64,000 bases of DNA from Comamonadaceae bacterium (GCA_947372745.1 CANBUY010000005.1:1-64000); one strand, 5' to 3'; shown: positions 15,936 to 25,399, numbered from the stretch's first letter. Translations and numbers: made by a program. The notes: generated by a model not told the origin, from the letters alone.

Positions 15936-16883
15936 TTACTTCTTCCCCAGCTCCAAGCGCTTGGCACCCTCGGTGTACAGACGAATTTTGTCTTTCATGA
16001 AGGCGTCCATCTGGTCGGTGCCGACGTTGACCAACTCAAAGCCACTTTTGGCGGCCAGCTCTTTCATCTCGGGTTCGTTGTTGAGCGCCATCCACAGGTC
16101 GGCTATTTTTTTGCGCGCTTCGGGTGTGGTGGATTTGGGCACGCCAATGCCCCGGTAAGCCCCATCCACCCAATCCACACCCAACTCTTTAAACGTGGGC
16201 ACATCGGGCATCAGCGGGTGGCGTTTCTCCATGGCCACAGCCAGCCCACGGATGCGGCCTTTGTTGTTGATGGCAAACGCCGTGTAGGTCATGGCACCGT
16301 CAATTTGCGCCCCCAAAGCGGCAGTGGCCATGTCACCCGTGCCCTTGTAGGGGATGTAATTGCTCTTGACGCCAAAAGCTGCGTTCATGCGCTCATGCGC
16401 GGCGTGGTTGGCCGAGTTCAGACCCGAGCCGCCCAAATTGAGCGTACCGGGTGAGGCCTTGGCAGCTTTGATGAAGTCGGCAAAATTTTTGATTGGACTT
16501 TGCTCAGGCACCACCAAAATATCAGGCGTGAAATGAAACCAAAAAGCCGGCGTAACGTCTTGGGTTTTGTACTGCACTTGCCCTTCCAAAGGCTGAAAAA
16601 CAATGTGAGGCAAGTTGATGCCGACAACGTTCTGGCCATCGCCCGGCAGCTGGTTCATCTGCCCCCACATCAGCCCACCGCCAGCCCCGGCTTTGTACTG
16701 GATGATGGTGTCAATCGCTGCGCAGCGCTTTTTAAGCATGATTTGCTGATGCCGTGCCGACAAGTCAGACTCTCCACCCGGCGGAAAGGCTTGCCAGTAC
16801 AGCATGTTTTTCTCAGGGCAAGATTGCGCCAGGGCCCAAGGCGCCAGCAGGCCCAAAGTAAGTGAGGCGAATAGTTTTTTCAT
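15936..16883 (-). CDS. Bug-family tripartite tricarboxylate transporter substrate-binding protein
   Basis: 315 aa periplasmic binding protein of the Bug/TctC family with a clear Sec signal peptide (MKKLFASLTLGLLAPWALAQ, cleaved after about residue 19). AGGAGA precedes ATG 16883. The mature protein has the family pattern with YKAGAGGGLMWGQMNQLPGDG and GTGDMATAALGAQIDGAM. No TctA/TctB membrane partners are encoded nearby, which is common for the many orphan Bug proteins of Comamonadaceae. Being between ttuC and ttuD, it probably binds tartrate or a related hydroxy-dicarboxylate. Confidence 0.9.
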   Translation of the reverse strand: MKKLFASLTLGLLAPWALAQSCPEKNMLYWQAFPPGGESDLSARHQQIMLKKRCAAIDTIIQYKAGAGGGLMWGQMNQLPGDGQNVVGINLPHIVFQPLEGQVQYKTQDVTPAFWFHFTPDILVVPEQSPIKNFADFIKAAKASPGTLNLGGSGLNSANHAAHERMNAAFGVKSNYIPYKGTGDMATAALGAQIDGAMTYTAFAINNKGRIRGLAVAMEKRHPLMPDVPTFKELGVDWVDGAYRGIGVPKSTTPEARKKIADLWMALNNEPEMKELAAKSGFELVNVGTDQMDAFMKDKIRLYTEGAKRLELGKK

Positions 16884-16918
16884 AGAGTGTCTCCTGATAT
16901 TTTTTAAAAAACCGAGCC

Positions 16919-18001
16919 TTAAACCAGACTGAACGACTGGGCAAGGCGTGCACAAACCGCTTGAGTCACTTGAGCGGTGGTGGCAGTTCCGCCCAAGTCA
17001 CCCGTGTGCAGTGACGTGTCAGCGGTCACTTCCTCTATGGCATCCATCAAGCTTTGCGCCGCCTGCATTTCGCCCAGGTGCTCCAGCAGCATGACGCAAC
17101 TCCAAAAGGTACCGACCGGGTTGGCGAGGCCTTTGCCCATGATGTCAAAGGCGGAGCCGTGGATGGGCTCGAACATGCTGGGGTAACGGCGCTCGGGGTC
17201 GATGTTGCCGGTGGGGGCAATGCCCAGACTGCCCGCCAGCGCAGCGGCCAGGTCGCTCAAAATATCAGCGTGCAGGTTGGTGGCCACCAGCGTGTCAAGC
17301 GTGGCGGGGCGATTCACCATGCGGGCGGTGGCAGCATCTACCAGTTCTTTGTCCCAGATGACATCGGGGAACTCGCGGGCAATTTCAACGGCGATCTCGT
17401 CCCACATCACCATCGCATGGCGCTGGGCGTTGGATTTGGTCACCACCGTTAGCAACTTGCGGGGGCGTGACTGGGCCAACTTGAAGGCGTAGCGCATGAT
17501 GCGCTCCACACCGGCGCGCGTCATCATGCTGACATCGGTGGCCACTTCAATCGGGTGGCCCTGGTGCGCCCGTCCGCCCACGCCCGAGTACTCGCCCTCA
17601 GAGTTTTCACGCACGATGACCCAGTCCAGATCAGCGGGACGGCAGCGCTTGAGTGGCCCATCAATGCCAGGCAAGATGCGCGTGGGACGCACGTTGGCGT
17701 ATTGGTCAAAACCCTGGCAGATTTTGAGGCGCAAGCCCCACAACGTGATGTGGTCAGGAATGTGGGGATCCCCCGCCGAGCCAAAAAGAATGGCGTCTTT
17801 GTGGCGCAAGGCATCGAGGCCATTTTTGGGCATCATCTCGCCGTGGGCGCGGTACCAGTCGCCGCCCCAGCCAAAGTTCTCAAAGTCAAACGCAAAGGTG
17901 GGGTTGGCTGCTGCCAGCGCCGCCAGCACGGTTTGGCCGGCGGGCACCACTTCTTTGCCAATGCCGTCGCCAGGAATGCAGGCTATTTTGTAAATTTTCA
18001 T
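16919..18001 (-). CDS. ttuC: Tartrate dehydrogenase/decarboxylase (D-malate dehydrogenase family)
   Basis: 360 aa member of the isocitrate/isopropylmalate dehydrogenase family, closest in sequence style to TtuC/YeaU. The N-terminus IACIPGDGIGKEV (about 6-18) binds the cofactor region; WVIVRENSEGEYSGVGGR, VTKSNAQRHAMVMWDE and the Asp-rich NLHADILSDLAAAL metal/substrate site are seen. These enzymes oxidise tartrate or D-malate with NAD. ATG 18001 matches the family start although its ribosome site is poor. First gene of the ttuC - binding protein - ttuD operon, divergent from a LysR gene. Confidence 0.9.
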   Translation of the reverse strand: MKIYKIACIPGDGIGKEVVPAGQTVLAALAAANPTFAFDFENFGWGGDWYRAHGEMMPKNGLDALRHKDAILFGSAGDPHIPDHITLWGLRLKICQGFDQYANVRPTRILPGIDGPLKRCRPADLDWVIVRENSEGEYSGVGGRAHQGHPIEVATDVSMMTRAGVERIMRYAFKLAQSRPRKLLTVVTKSNAQRHAMVMWDEIAVEIAREFPDVIWDKELVDAATARMVNRPATLDTLVATNLHADILSDLAAALAGSLGIAPTGNIDPERRYPSMFEPIHGSAFDIMGKGLANPVGTFWSCVMLLEHLGEMQAAQSLMDAIEEVTADTSLHTGDLGGTATTAQVTQAVCARLAQSFSLV

Positions 18002-18069
18002 GGAGGCTATCAAGTCAGTTGAAATTGATATGCACTTTAGCCCCTTCATTTCTTCATATTCAGCGTAAA

Positions 18070-18088
18070 AGTTAAGCCATTGTTAACT
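18070..18088. promoter_or_regulatory. Likely LysR operator between ttuC and its regulator
   Basis: AGTTAA-GCCATTG-TTAACT is a perfect 6-7-6 dyad containing the T-N11-A core typical of LysR-type binding sites. It is 12 bp before the LysR start codon and about 70 bp upstream of ttuC, where it could serve both autoregulation and activation of the tartrate operon. Confidence 0.6.
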
Positions 18089-18099
18089 ATGATTCAACA

Positions 18100-19020
18100 A
18101 TGAGCACCCCCACATCGGCCCCTTCTGAAATGGCTTTCTTTAGTCAATTAATTCGTGCGGGCAGTTTTTCTGCCACTGCCCGTGAGCTGAATGTCAGTAC
18201 GCCGGCCATCAGCAAGCGACTTAGCCAGATGGAAACCCGCCTGGGCGTGTTGCTGCTCAACCGCAGCACACGCCGCATGAGCCTGACCGCAGAGGGCGAG
18301 TTGTATTTAACGCATGCCCGGCGCATTCTCTCGGATATTGACGACATGGAGCAGGTCGTCTCGCAGGCGATGTCAGCGCCCAAAGGGCTTTTGCGCGTCA
18401 ATGCCACGCTGGGCTTTGGGCGCAGCCATATTGCCCCGCTGATCTCTGGTTTTGCCCGTCAATACCCGGAAGTTCAGGTTCAACTGCAACTCACCGTCAA
18501 CCCACCGGCCTTGACCGAGGACGCATTTGATGTGTGCATCCGCTTTGGCGAACCGCCTGACGCGCGCGTGATGGCTCGACATCTGGCCGCTAATCGGCGC
18601 TTGCTGTGCGCGGCCCCTAGCTACTTAGCCGTGCACGGCGCCCCTGCCCTGCCCCAGGATTTAATGCGGCACAGCTGCCTGGGCATTCGCCAAGGGGATG
18701 AAGCCTATGGCGTCTGGCGGCTGACATCGGGCAAACGGACCGAGACCGTTAAGGTTCGAGGTGGATTGAGCACCAACGATGGCGAAATTGCGGTGAACTG
18801 GGCACTGGAAGGCCACGGCATTTTGATGCGGGCCGAATGGGACATTGCGAAATACCTGAGCAGTGGGCGCCTGGTTCAGGTACTTGAGCACTGGCAAACG
18901 CCGCCTGCGGATATTTACGCGGTGTACCCGCAGCGCTTGCAGACTGCGGCGCGGGTACGTGCTTTCGTCGACTTTTTAGCCGCCGCTTTTGAAGCTGCGG
19001 TGACACCCACCCCACCTTAA
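18100..19020 (+). CDS. LysR-family regulator of the tartrate operon
   Basis: 306 aa LysR-type regulator. The DNA-binding domain covers residues 8-68 (FFSQLIRAGSFSATARELN, then ISKRLSQMETRLGVLLLNR). The effector domain follows, with the TARGET-like CIRFGEPPDARVMARHLA typical of the DmlR/TtuA-type subgroup. It is divergent from ttuC with 98 bp between starts and a good T-N11-A dyad in the gap, so it probably controls ttuC-Bug-ttuD in response to tartrate or malate. Confidence 0.9.
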   Translation: MSTPTSAPSEMAFFSQLIRAGSFSATARELNVSTPAISKRLSQMETRLGVLLLNRSTRRMSLTAEGELYLTHARRILSDIDDMEQVVSQAMSAPKGLLRVNATLGFGRSHIAPLISGFARQYPEVQVQLQLTVNPPALTEDAFDVCIRFGEPPDARVMARHLAANRRLLCAAPSYLAVHGAPALPQDLMRHSCLGIRQGDEAYGVWRLTSGKRTETVKVRGGLSTNDGEIAVNWALEGHGILMRAEWDIAKYLSSGRLVQVLEHWQTPPADIYAVYPQRLQTAARVRAFVDFLAAAFEAAVTPTPP

Positions 19021-19026
19021 AACGCC

Positions 19027-19743
19027 TTACTCGCCCAAGTAAGCGGCACGCACCTTGGGGTCGTTCAGCATTTCTTTGGCGTCACCGGTCATGGTGACCA
19101 AACCAGACTCCATGACGTAGCCGCGGTTGGCTATCGACAAGGCGCGGCTGGCGTTTTGCTCAACCAGCAAGACGGTCACGCCTTGGGCATACACATCACG
19201 CACGACTTCAAAAATCTTGTCGACCATGATGGGCGACAAACCCATAGACGGCTCGTCCAACAGCAGCACTTTGGGGCGGCTCATGAGGGCGCGGCCCATC
19301 GCCAGCATTTGCTGCTCGCCCCCGGACATGGTGCCAGCCAACTGGTCGCGGCGCTCTTTGAGACGCGGAAAAATGGTGAACACTTTGTCGATATCAGCCA
19401 GGATGTCGGCCTTGTCGTCACGGATGTAAGCGCCCATCTGCAAATTTTCGGTGATGGTCATGCGGGTAAACACGCCGCGCCCTTCGGGCACCATGGCCAA
19501 GCCTTGGGCCACGAGGTCCCAAGGGCCTTGGCCGCGAATGCTTTTGCCCAAGTACTCGATGTCGCCGTCGTTGATAGGCAGCGAGCCGGTGATGGCTTTC
19601 ATGGTGGTGGTTTTGCCAGCGCCATTGGAGCCGATCAAGGAGACCAGCTCGCCCTCGCGCACCTCAAAATCAATGCCTTTGACAGCCTGAATGCCACCGT
19701 AGGCTACTTTGAGCCCGCTTACTTTAAGAAGAATTTTTGTCAT
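19027..19743 (-). CDS. livF: Branched-chain amino acid/amide ABC transporter ATPase LivF
   Basis: 238 aa ATPase with Walker A GSNGAGKTT (38-46), signature MSGGEQQMLAMGRALM and Walker B LLLDEPSMGLSP, and the short C-terminus of LivF-type subunits (AYLGE). Last gene of livH-livM-livG-livF; 24 bp separate it from livG. It pairs with LivG to drive uptake of leucine/isoleucine/valine, or of amides or urea in paralogous systems. Confidence 0.94.
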   Translation of the reverse strand: MTKILLKVSGLKVAYGGIQAVKGIDFEVREGELVSLIGSNGAGKTTTMKAITGSLPINDGDIEYLGKSIRGQGPWDLVAQGLAMVPEGRGVFTRMTITENLQMGAYIRDDKADILADIDKVFTIFPRLKERRDQLAGTMSGGEQQMLAMGRALMSRPKVLLLDEPSMGLSPIMVDKIFEVVRDVYAQGVTVLLVEQNASRALSIANRGYVMESGLVTMTGDAKEMLNDPKVRAAYLGE

Positions 19744-19767
19744 GGGTTTTGTCCTTGAGGGATCAGG

Positions 19768-20538
19768 CTAGTGGCCGCTGGTGCCCAAATAGGCTTCGAT
19801 CACTTTTTCATTTCTTTGCACATCAGCAGGCGTGCCTTCGGCAATTTGTTTGCCGTAGTCCAGCACGGTGACGCGGTCGCACAGGCCCATCACCAACTTG
19901 ACATCGTGCTCGATGAGCAAAATAGTGCGGTTGTCGTTGCGAATTTTGTCGATCAACTCGCGCAGCATGACTTTCTCGGTGGCGTTCATACCGGCAGCGG
20001 GTTCGTCCAGCGCAATCAGTTGCGGGTCGGTGGCCAGAGCACGGGCAATCTCCAGGCGACGTTGGTCGCCATAGCTCAGAGTGCGGGCTTTGTAGTCGGC
20101 AAACTTGCCGATGCCGACATAGTCCAGCAGCTCATGGGCGCGCTGGGTAATGGCCGCTTCTTCGGCCTTGAAACCCGGGGTGCGAAATATAGCGCCCAGC
20201 AAGCCGGAATGGGTGCGAATGTGCCGCCCCACCATGACGTTCTCCAACGCCGTCATTTCGGCAAACAAACGAATATTTTGGAAGGTGCGGGCAATGCCGG
20301 CCTTGGCCACTTCATGCACCGCCGTGGGGTGATAAATCTTGCCGGCCAACTCAAAACTACCGGTATCGGGCGTGTAGAGCCCGGTGAGCACGTTAAAAAA
20401 TGTGGTTTTACCGGCGCCGTTTGGGCCAATCAGGCCATAGACCTGACCCCGCTTAATGTTGATACCGACGTCGCTCAGGGCCTGCAGGCCGCCAAATCGC
20501 TTGGAAACGCCTGAGACGTTAAGTACTGTGTCTGTCAT
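19768..20538 (-). CDS. livG: Branched-chain amino acid/amide ABC transporter ATPase LivG
   Basis: 256 aa ATPase. Walker A GPNGAGKTTF is near residues 37-46, the signature LSYGDQRRLEIARALA near 154, and Walker B LIALDEPAAGMN. The LivG-type insertion with FQNIRLFAEMTALENVMVGRH is present. It lies 12 bp downstream of livM and forms the second ATPase of the transporter. Confidence 0.94.
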   Translation of the reverse strand: MTDTVLNVSGVSKRFGGLQALSDVGINIKRGQVYGLIGPNGAGKTTFFNVLTGLYTPDTGSFELAGKIYHPTAVHEVAKAGIARTFQNIRLFAEMTALENVMVGRHIRTHSGLLGAIFRTPGFKAEEAAITQRAHELLDYVGIGKFADYKARTLSYGDQRRLEIARALATDPQLIALDEPAAGMNATEKVMLRELIDKIRNDNRTILLIEHDVKLVMGLCDRVTVLDYGKQIAEGTPADVQRNEKVIEAYLGTSGH

Positions 20539-20550
20539 GTTCGCTCCCGA

Positions 20551-21633
20551 TCAGGATTTGTTGTTTTGCAGCGATTTGCCGTGGTCCGGCGAGGGCCACA
20601 GGCCCCTTGGACGCATCAACATGATGCTGATCATGGCCAAGGCAATGAGCAACTGACGCAGAATGGCGGAGTCAAGGCGGCCATCGGTCATGGCTTGCAA
20701 GGGGCCGGCTACGTAGCGGAGCACCTCAGGCAAGGCAGACAGCAAAATGGCACCTAGTACGACGCCGGGCAAATGGCCAATGCCGCCCAGCACGATCATG
20801 GCCACAATCATCACCGACTCCATCAAACTGAAGGACTCGGGCGAGATGAAGCCCTGAAAAGACGCAAACATGGCGCCTGAGACACCGCCAAAGGTGGCGC
20901 CCATGCCGAAAGCCAGCAACTTGAGGTGGGTGGTGTTGATGCCCATGGCTTTGGCAGCGATCTCGTCTTCACGAATCGCCATCCAGGCGCGCCCCACGCG
21001 GGAGACTTGCAAGCGGTGCGAGATCACCACGCTGATCAGCACCAGGGCCAAAAACAGGTAGTAGTAAAGCGACACAGAAGCCACTTCAAAGTCAAAAACG
21101 GTGATTTTCTTGCCCAGGTTGAGCCCAAAGAAGCTCAAGGAGTCAATCTGATTCAAGCCTTTGGGGCCGTTGGTGATGTTGACTGGGTGGTCCAGGTTGT
21201 TCAGGAACACACGAATAATTTCACCAAAACCCAGCGTCACGATGGCCAAGTAGTCGCCGCGCAAGCGCAAAGTGGGCGCGCCCAGCAGCACACCAAAGAC
21301 CCCCGCCAAGCCCGCAGCCACCGGGATCACGATCCACAAGGGTGCATGCATGCCCGCCGGAAACATGGCGGCAATCATGGGAAAGGTGTCTGTCAAATGC
21401 GGCGACGCCAGCAAGCCATACATGTAAGCGCCAATGGCAAAGAAGGCGACATAGCCTAGGTCAAGCAGACCGGCGTAGCCCACCACAATATTGAGGCCCA
21501 GGGCCAGCAACACATAGAGCAGCGCCATGTCGGCAATGCGCACCCAGGCGTTGCCGAAACCTTGCAGCAAGAGCGGCAAGACCAGCAAGCCGATGGCGGC
21601 GGCGATGAAAGCAATGATTTGTTTTTGTTTCAT
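20551..21633 (-). CDS. livM: Branched-chain amino acid/amide ABC transporter permease LivM
   Basis: 360 aa permease with about ten hydrophobic segments and the family sequence GLNIVVGYAGLLDLGYVAFFAIGAY region near residues 47-70. ATG 21633 has GGAGA 7 bases upstream; an in-frame TTG 15 bp earlier overlaps that ribosome site and is rejected. The EAA-like loop SRVGRAWMAIREDEIAAKAMGI contacts the ATPases. It lies 11 bp after livH. Confidence 0.94.
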   Translation of the reverse strand: MKQKQIIAFIAAAIGLLVLPLLLQGFGNAWVRIADMALLYVLLALGLNIVVGYAGLLDLGYVAFFAIGAYMYGLLASPHLTDTFPMIAAMFPAGMHAPLWIVIPVAAGLAGVFGVLLGAPTLRLRGDYLAIVTLGFGEIIRVFLNNLDHPVNITNGPKGLNQIDSLSFFGLNLGKKITVFDFEVASVSLYYYLFLALVLISVVISHRLQVSRVGRAWMAIREDEIAAKAMGINTTHLKLLAFGMGATFGGVSGAMFASFQGFISPESFSLMESVMIVAMIVLGGIGHLPGVVLGAILLSALPEVLRYVAGPLQAMTDGRLDSAILRQLLIALAMISIMLMRPRGLWPSPDHGKSLQNNKS

Positions 21634-21644
21634 GGGGTTCTCCT

Positions 21645-22574
21645 TCAAGCGCGATCAGCCACCCGCTCGCCCAACAAGCCCGAGGGACGAAGGGTCAGCA
21701 CGATGATCAAAACGATGAATGCAAAAATATCAGAGTAGTGGCTGCCCAGCACGCCACCGGTGAGTTGGCCGATGTATCCCGCGCCCAGCGACTCAATCAG
21801 GCCGAGCAAAATGCCGCCGACCACTGCACCGGCGAGGTTGCCAATGCCGCCAAAGACCGCGGCCGTGAAGGCTTTCAGGCCGGGCAGGAAGCCCATGGTG
21901 TGCTGCACGGTGCCGTAGTTGGCAGCCCACATCACGCCGGCAATAGCGGCCAACACCGCACCAATCAGGAAGGTGGCCGAGATCACCACGTCGGGCTTCA
22001 CACCCATCAAAGCGGCCACACGGGGGTTTTCAGCGGTGGCGCGCATGGCGCGACCCAGCTTGGTGTAGTTAACGACCCACATCAAAACAGCCAATGACAC
22101 GGCGGTCATGGCCAAAATCAGCACTTGGGTTGGGGTGATGACCGCACCGCCAATGTTGAACGGCGTGCTGGGCAACAAGGTGGGGTAAGGCTTGTAGTTG
22201 GGCTTCCAGATGATCCTGGCCAGTGTTTGCAGCAAGATGGACATGCCGATGGCGGTGATCAGGGGGGCCAGTTTGGGGCTGTTGCGCAGCGGCCGATAGG
22301 CGACTTTTTCTATGACGAAGTTGAGGGCCGCCGCCACCACACACGCAATGATCAAAGAGATGAAAAGAATGACATAACCGGGCGTGCCAGGCATGGCCTC
22401 GCGCATGAGACCAATGATGGTCCAACTGGTGAGGGCGCCGACCATCAGCACCTCGCCGTGGGCGAAGTTGATGAGGCCAATAATGCCGTACACCATGGTG
22501 TAGCCGAGGGCGACAAGGGCATACATGCTGCCCAACACCAGACCGTTGATGATCTGTTGTATGAAGGTATCCAT
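21645..22574 (-). CDS. livH: Branched-chain amino acid/amide ABC transporter permease LivH
   Basis: 309 aa permease opening with IQQIINGLVLGSMYALVALG and YGIIGLINFAHGEVLM, the LivH hallmark region, with about eight membrane segments and the loop GRAMRATAENPRVAALMGV. First gene of the operon, with CGGAGA before ATG 22574. No livK-type binding protein lies in the adjoining 230-bp gap or nearby, so this transporter must use one encoded elsewhere. Confidence 0.94.
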   Translation of the reverse strand: MDTFIQQIINGLVLGSMYALVALGYTMVYGIIGLINFAHGEVLMVGALTSWTIIGLMREAMPGTPGYVILFISLIIACVVAAALNFVIEKVAYRPLRNSPKLAPLITAIGMSILLQTLARIIWKPNYKPYPTLLPSTPFNIGGAVITPTQVLILAMTAVSLAVLMWVVNYTKLGRAMRATAENPRVAALMGVKPDVVISATFLIGAVLAAIAGVMWAANYGTVQHTMGFLPGLKAFTAAVFGGIGNLAGAVVGGILLGLIESLGAGYIGQLTGGVLGSHYSDIFAFIVLIIVLTLRPSGLLGERVADRA

Positions 22575-22606
22575 ATTTATCTCCGATTTTTGACCGGCGC
22601 TTGGGT

Positions 22607-22623
22607 GTCAGCAACTTGCTGAC
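22607..22623. promoter_or_regulatory. Perfect palindrome upstream of livH
   Basis: GTCAGCAA-C-TTGCTGAC is a perfect 8+1+8 dyad 33 bp before the livH start codon, in the leader of the liv operon. It could be an operator or a short RNA hairpin. The rest of the 22575-22804 gap shows no gene. Confidence 0.5.
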
Positions 22624-22804
22624 GAGTGGCGCGGCCTTATGAGCTGGTGCAATTCTTTAGCAATAAACCTGCCAACACCGAGCTCTAAATAGCAAGTGTG
22701 TCAGTTGAGTGACCGCGATTGTAGCCATCGCACTCCCAGCCAAGACCTTTCACTCAGCGGGGTTTACCCTAGGTCAAATCAGTATCAGGAATTGTTGACT
22801 TGCA

Positions 22805-24100
22805 TCAGTTGTGCTGATCATTACGCTTTTTAAGCAGCCTAAGCTTCTCGGCTATCTTGATCTCCAGCCCGCGCTCCACCGGGCGGTAGAAGCCTGGACT
22901 GGCCATACCGTCAGGCAAATAGTGCTCGCCGGCGGCAAAGCCCCCCTCCTCGTCATGGGCGTAACGGTAGCCTTTGCCGTAGTCCAGCTCTTTCATGAGC
23001 TTGGTGGGGGCATTGCGCAAGTGCATGGGCACCGGGCGGGTGCCGTCTTTTTTGATGAAGGCTTTGACCTCGTTAAACGCCTTGTAAACCGCATTGGACT
23101 TGGCGGCCACCGCCAGATACACCACGCACTCCGCCAGCGCCAACTCACCTTCGGGCGTGCCCAGTCGCTCGTAAACATCGGCGGCATCCAGCGCAAGACG
23201 CAGGGCGCGGGGATCGGCCAGACCGATGTCTTCGCTGGCCATGCGAATCAAACGGCGCGCCATGTAACGGGGGTCAGCGCCACCATCCAGCATGCGCATG
23301 AACCAATACAGGGCAGCGTCGGGGTCGCTCCCACGCACGGATTTGTGCAGGGCGCTGATGGTGTCATAAAACTGCTCGCCGCCTTTGTCATAGCGGCGCA
23401 TGCGCTCACCCAATACTTTGAGAAGCCAGGCGTCGGTGATTTCGGAGAGCTTTTCCTGATTGGCGGCCACCGCCAGCGTCTCCAGGGTGTTGAGTAGCCG
23501 GCGGGCATCGCCATCGGCGTAGGCCACGAGTCGATCAACTGCTATTTTTTCAATAGCTGGTAGCGCACGTTGCTCTTGGGCTAGAGCCACTATTTTCTCT
23601 AAATCTTCTGACGCCAAGGCTTGCAAGACATAAACCGCTGCGCGAGACAGCAAGGCCGAATTAACCTCGAAGGAGGGGTTTTCGGTCGTGGCGCCAATGA
23701 AGGTGAGCAGCCCACTTTCGACATGGGGCAAAAATGCGTCTTGCTGGCTTTTGTTAAAGCGATGCACTTCATCAACAAACACAATGGTGCGGCGACCCTG
23801 AGCCAGCGCCAGCTTGGCCAGCTCGACCGCCTCGCGGATGTCTTTGACACCCCCCAACGTGGCGCTAATGGTGATGAACTGTGCGTCAAACGCCGACGCC
23901 ATCAAACGCGCAATGGTGGTTTTGCCCGTGCCCGGCGGCCCCCACAAAATGCAACTGTGCGGCTGGCCCGACTCAAAAGCCAGCCGAAGCGCCATGCCCT
24001 CGCCCAGCAAATGCTGCTGCCCGACCACGTCGCTCAAGTGCTGGGGACGCAGACGCTCGGCTAAGGGGGCGTGGGTGGTGATGGCTGGGTCGGTGCTCAT
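22805..24100 (-). CDS. rarA: Replication-associated recombination protein A (AAA+ ATPase)
   Basis: 431 aa clamp-loader-like AAA+ ATPase acting at stalled replication forks. Motifs: [16 protein letters not shown] (18-33), Walker [10 protein letters not shown], Walker [15 protein letters not shown], sensor 1 [20 protein letters not shown] (the SRC-type arginine finger region) and the C-terminal tetramerisation domain with YHYPHDEGG-like [20 protein letters not shown]. Full length for the family. It has its own start 45 bp from the divergent O-antigen ligase gene. A copy of the intragenic repeat (23540-23596) encodes about 19 residues in the AAA lid region without breaking the frame. Confidence 0.95.
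   Translation of the reverse strand: MSTDPAITTHAPLAERLRPQHLSDVVGQQHLLGEGMALRLAFESGQPHSCILWGPPGTGKTTIARLMASAFDAQFITISATLGGVKDIREAVELAKLALAQGRRTIVFVDEVHRFNKSQQDAFLPHVESGLLTFIGATTENPSFEVNSALLSRAAVYVLQALASEDLEKIVALAQEQRALPAIEKIAVDRLVAYADGDARRLLNTLETLAVAANQEKLSEITDAWLLKVLGERMRRYDKGGEQFYDTISALHKSVRGSDPDAALYWFMRMLDGGADPRYMARRLIRMASEDIGLADPRALRLALDAADVYERLGTPEGELALAECVVYLAVAAKSNAVYKAFNEVKAFIKKDGTRPVPMHLRNAPTKLMKELDYGKGYRYAHDEEGGFAAGEHYLPDGMASPGFYRPVERGLEIKIAEKLRLLKKRNDQHN
23540..23596. repeat. Intragenic repeat copy in rarA
   Basis: TGCTATTTTTTCAATAGCTG then TAGCGCAC and, after a short spacer, GGGCTAGAGCCACTATTTT. This follows the same order of blocks as copies at 12773, 54187, 61113 and 63831. The element lies within the rarA reading frame. 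Confidence 0.55.
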
Positions 24101-24145
24101 TGGAACGTATTGTGACTTAGTGTCGTCACCTAGAATTAACTAAAT

Positions 24146-25399
24146 ATGCTGATACAAAGAGACGAACCTTCGCCCACCAATGCCCCCTCGCGCCACGCAT
24201 GGGACACCTTTTCTTTGGTCGCGGTATGCCTGCTCGCTGTTTGCGTCAGCTTGGGTGCAGCCTTGGTGTCGCTGTCCAAGATGCTGGTGCTGATCGCCGT
24301 TCTAGGGCGCCTGGTGTTGGATTGGCGAGGCGGCACGCTGCGCTGGCCACGCCAGCAACCGTGGACGATTTGGGCGGTGTGCCTGGCCTTACTTTGGATG
24401 TTGACGACTTTTCTGTGGACCGAAGCCCCCCTAACCGATGCGCTCACGGCCCTGCTGCGGCACGCGCGCTTAGGGTGGCTGCTGGCCGTTTTCTATTTAC
24501 TCCGCTCGCCGGCATTGGCACTCACTGCGCTTAAGTGGCTGGTACTAGGACAGCTCTTTGTGGTTATTTCTTCCTGGCTCTTGTGGCTGGGCGTGTCCCT
24601 GCCCTGGGGCAACAAATACGAACACAGCCTGGGCATTCTGTTTACCAGCACCCTCGAGCAACCCGTCATGAGCAGCCTGATGCTTATGCTGCTTTGGTTC
24701 TTTCGCGGGCTGTGCCCTTCTGGTTGGCGTCGGGCCTTGCTTTGGAGCGTCATGGCGATGACGCTGGGCAATGTGCTGTTCATCATGAGCGGGCGCACCG
24801 GGTTTTTGGTCATTCTTCTACTAATTTCAATGGCAGTTTTTTGGGAAATTCCCAAACGCTTCCGATGGGGTGTGGTGATGCTGCCGCTAGTGCTGGGTGT
24901 GGTCTTGATGAACCTGTCTCCCCGGTTTAAAACCAAGATGAGTCAGATCACAAGCGATGTGGGCCAATACCAACAAGGCAACTTCAACTCATCTCAAGGC
25001 CAAAGGCTTGATTACTGGCACCGCTCGCTGCTTGCCATCGCTGAAAAACCCCTGTTAGGCCACGGCGTGGGCAGCTGGCGGGCGAATTACCTCCGCTTAG
25101 GTGGCCTGCAGCCGGATGCGCCCACGAATCCGCATCAACAATTTTTACTGTGGTTTGTTGAAGCCGGATCGGTGGGCCTGTTGCTTTTGTTAGTCATTTT
25201 TATTGCCCTTTACCGCGACGCCTTGCAACTTCAAACAAGGCCGGCAGCGCATGCACTCATCGGTACCACCGCTATTGCCGCCCTCATGGGCCTGATGAAC
25301 TGCCCCTTTTTTGGCGTGGGCATGGGCGAATTCTTTTTCGTAATGATGGGGGCGCTGTTAGCCCTTAATGCGACACGCCATCACGACGCAGTACCTTGA
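24146..25399 (+). CDS. O-antigen ligase family membrane protein
   Basis: 417 aa polytopic protein with about 10-12 hydrophobic segments and a long periplasmic loop near residues 255-330 that contains HRSLLAIAEKPLLGHGVGSW and NPHQQFLLWFVEAG. These are the Wzy_C/WaaL-type conserved Arg and His region (R...G.G....H). In this setting, at the edge of an O-antigen locus, it most likely transfers the finished O-antigen from undecaprenyl diphosphate to lipid A-core. The last 35 bp overlap the 3' end of the sugar transferase gene on the other strand. It is the only plus-strand gene of the locus. Confidence 0.85.
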   Translation: MLIQRDEPSPTNAPSRHAWDTFSLVAVCLLAVCVSLGAALVSLSKMLVLIAVLGRLVLDWRGGTLRWPRQQPWTIWAVCLALLWMLTTFLWTEAPLTDALTALLRHARLGWLLAVFYLLRSPALALTALKWLVLGQLFVVISSWLLWLGVSLPWGNKYEHSLGILFTSTLEQPVMSSLMLMLLWFFRGLCPSGWRRALLWSVMAMTLGNVLFIMSGRTGFLVILLLISMAVFWEIPKRFRWGVVMLPLVLGVVLMNLSPRFKTKMSQITSDVGQYQQGNFNSSQGQRLDYWHRSLLAIAEKPLLGHGVGSWRANYLRLGGLQPDAPTNPHQQFLLWFVEAGSVGLLLLLVIFIALYRDALQLQTRPAAHALIGTTAIAALMGLMNCPFFGVGMGEFFFVMMGALLALNATRHHDAVP

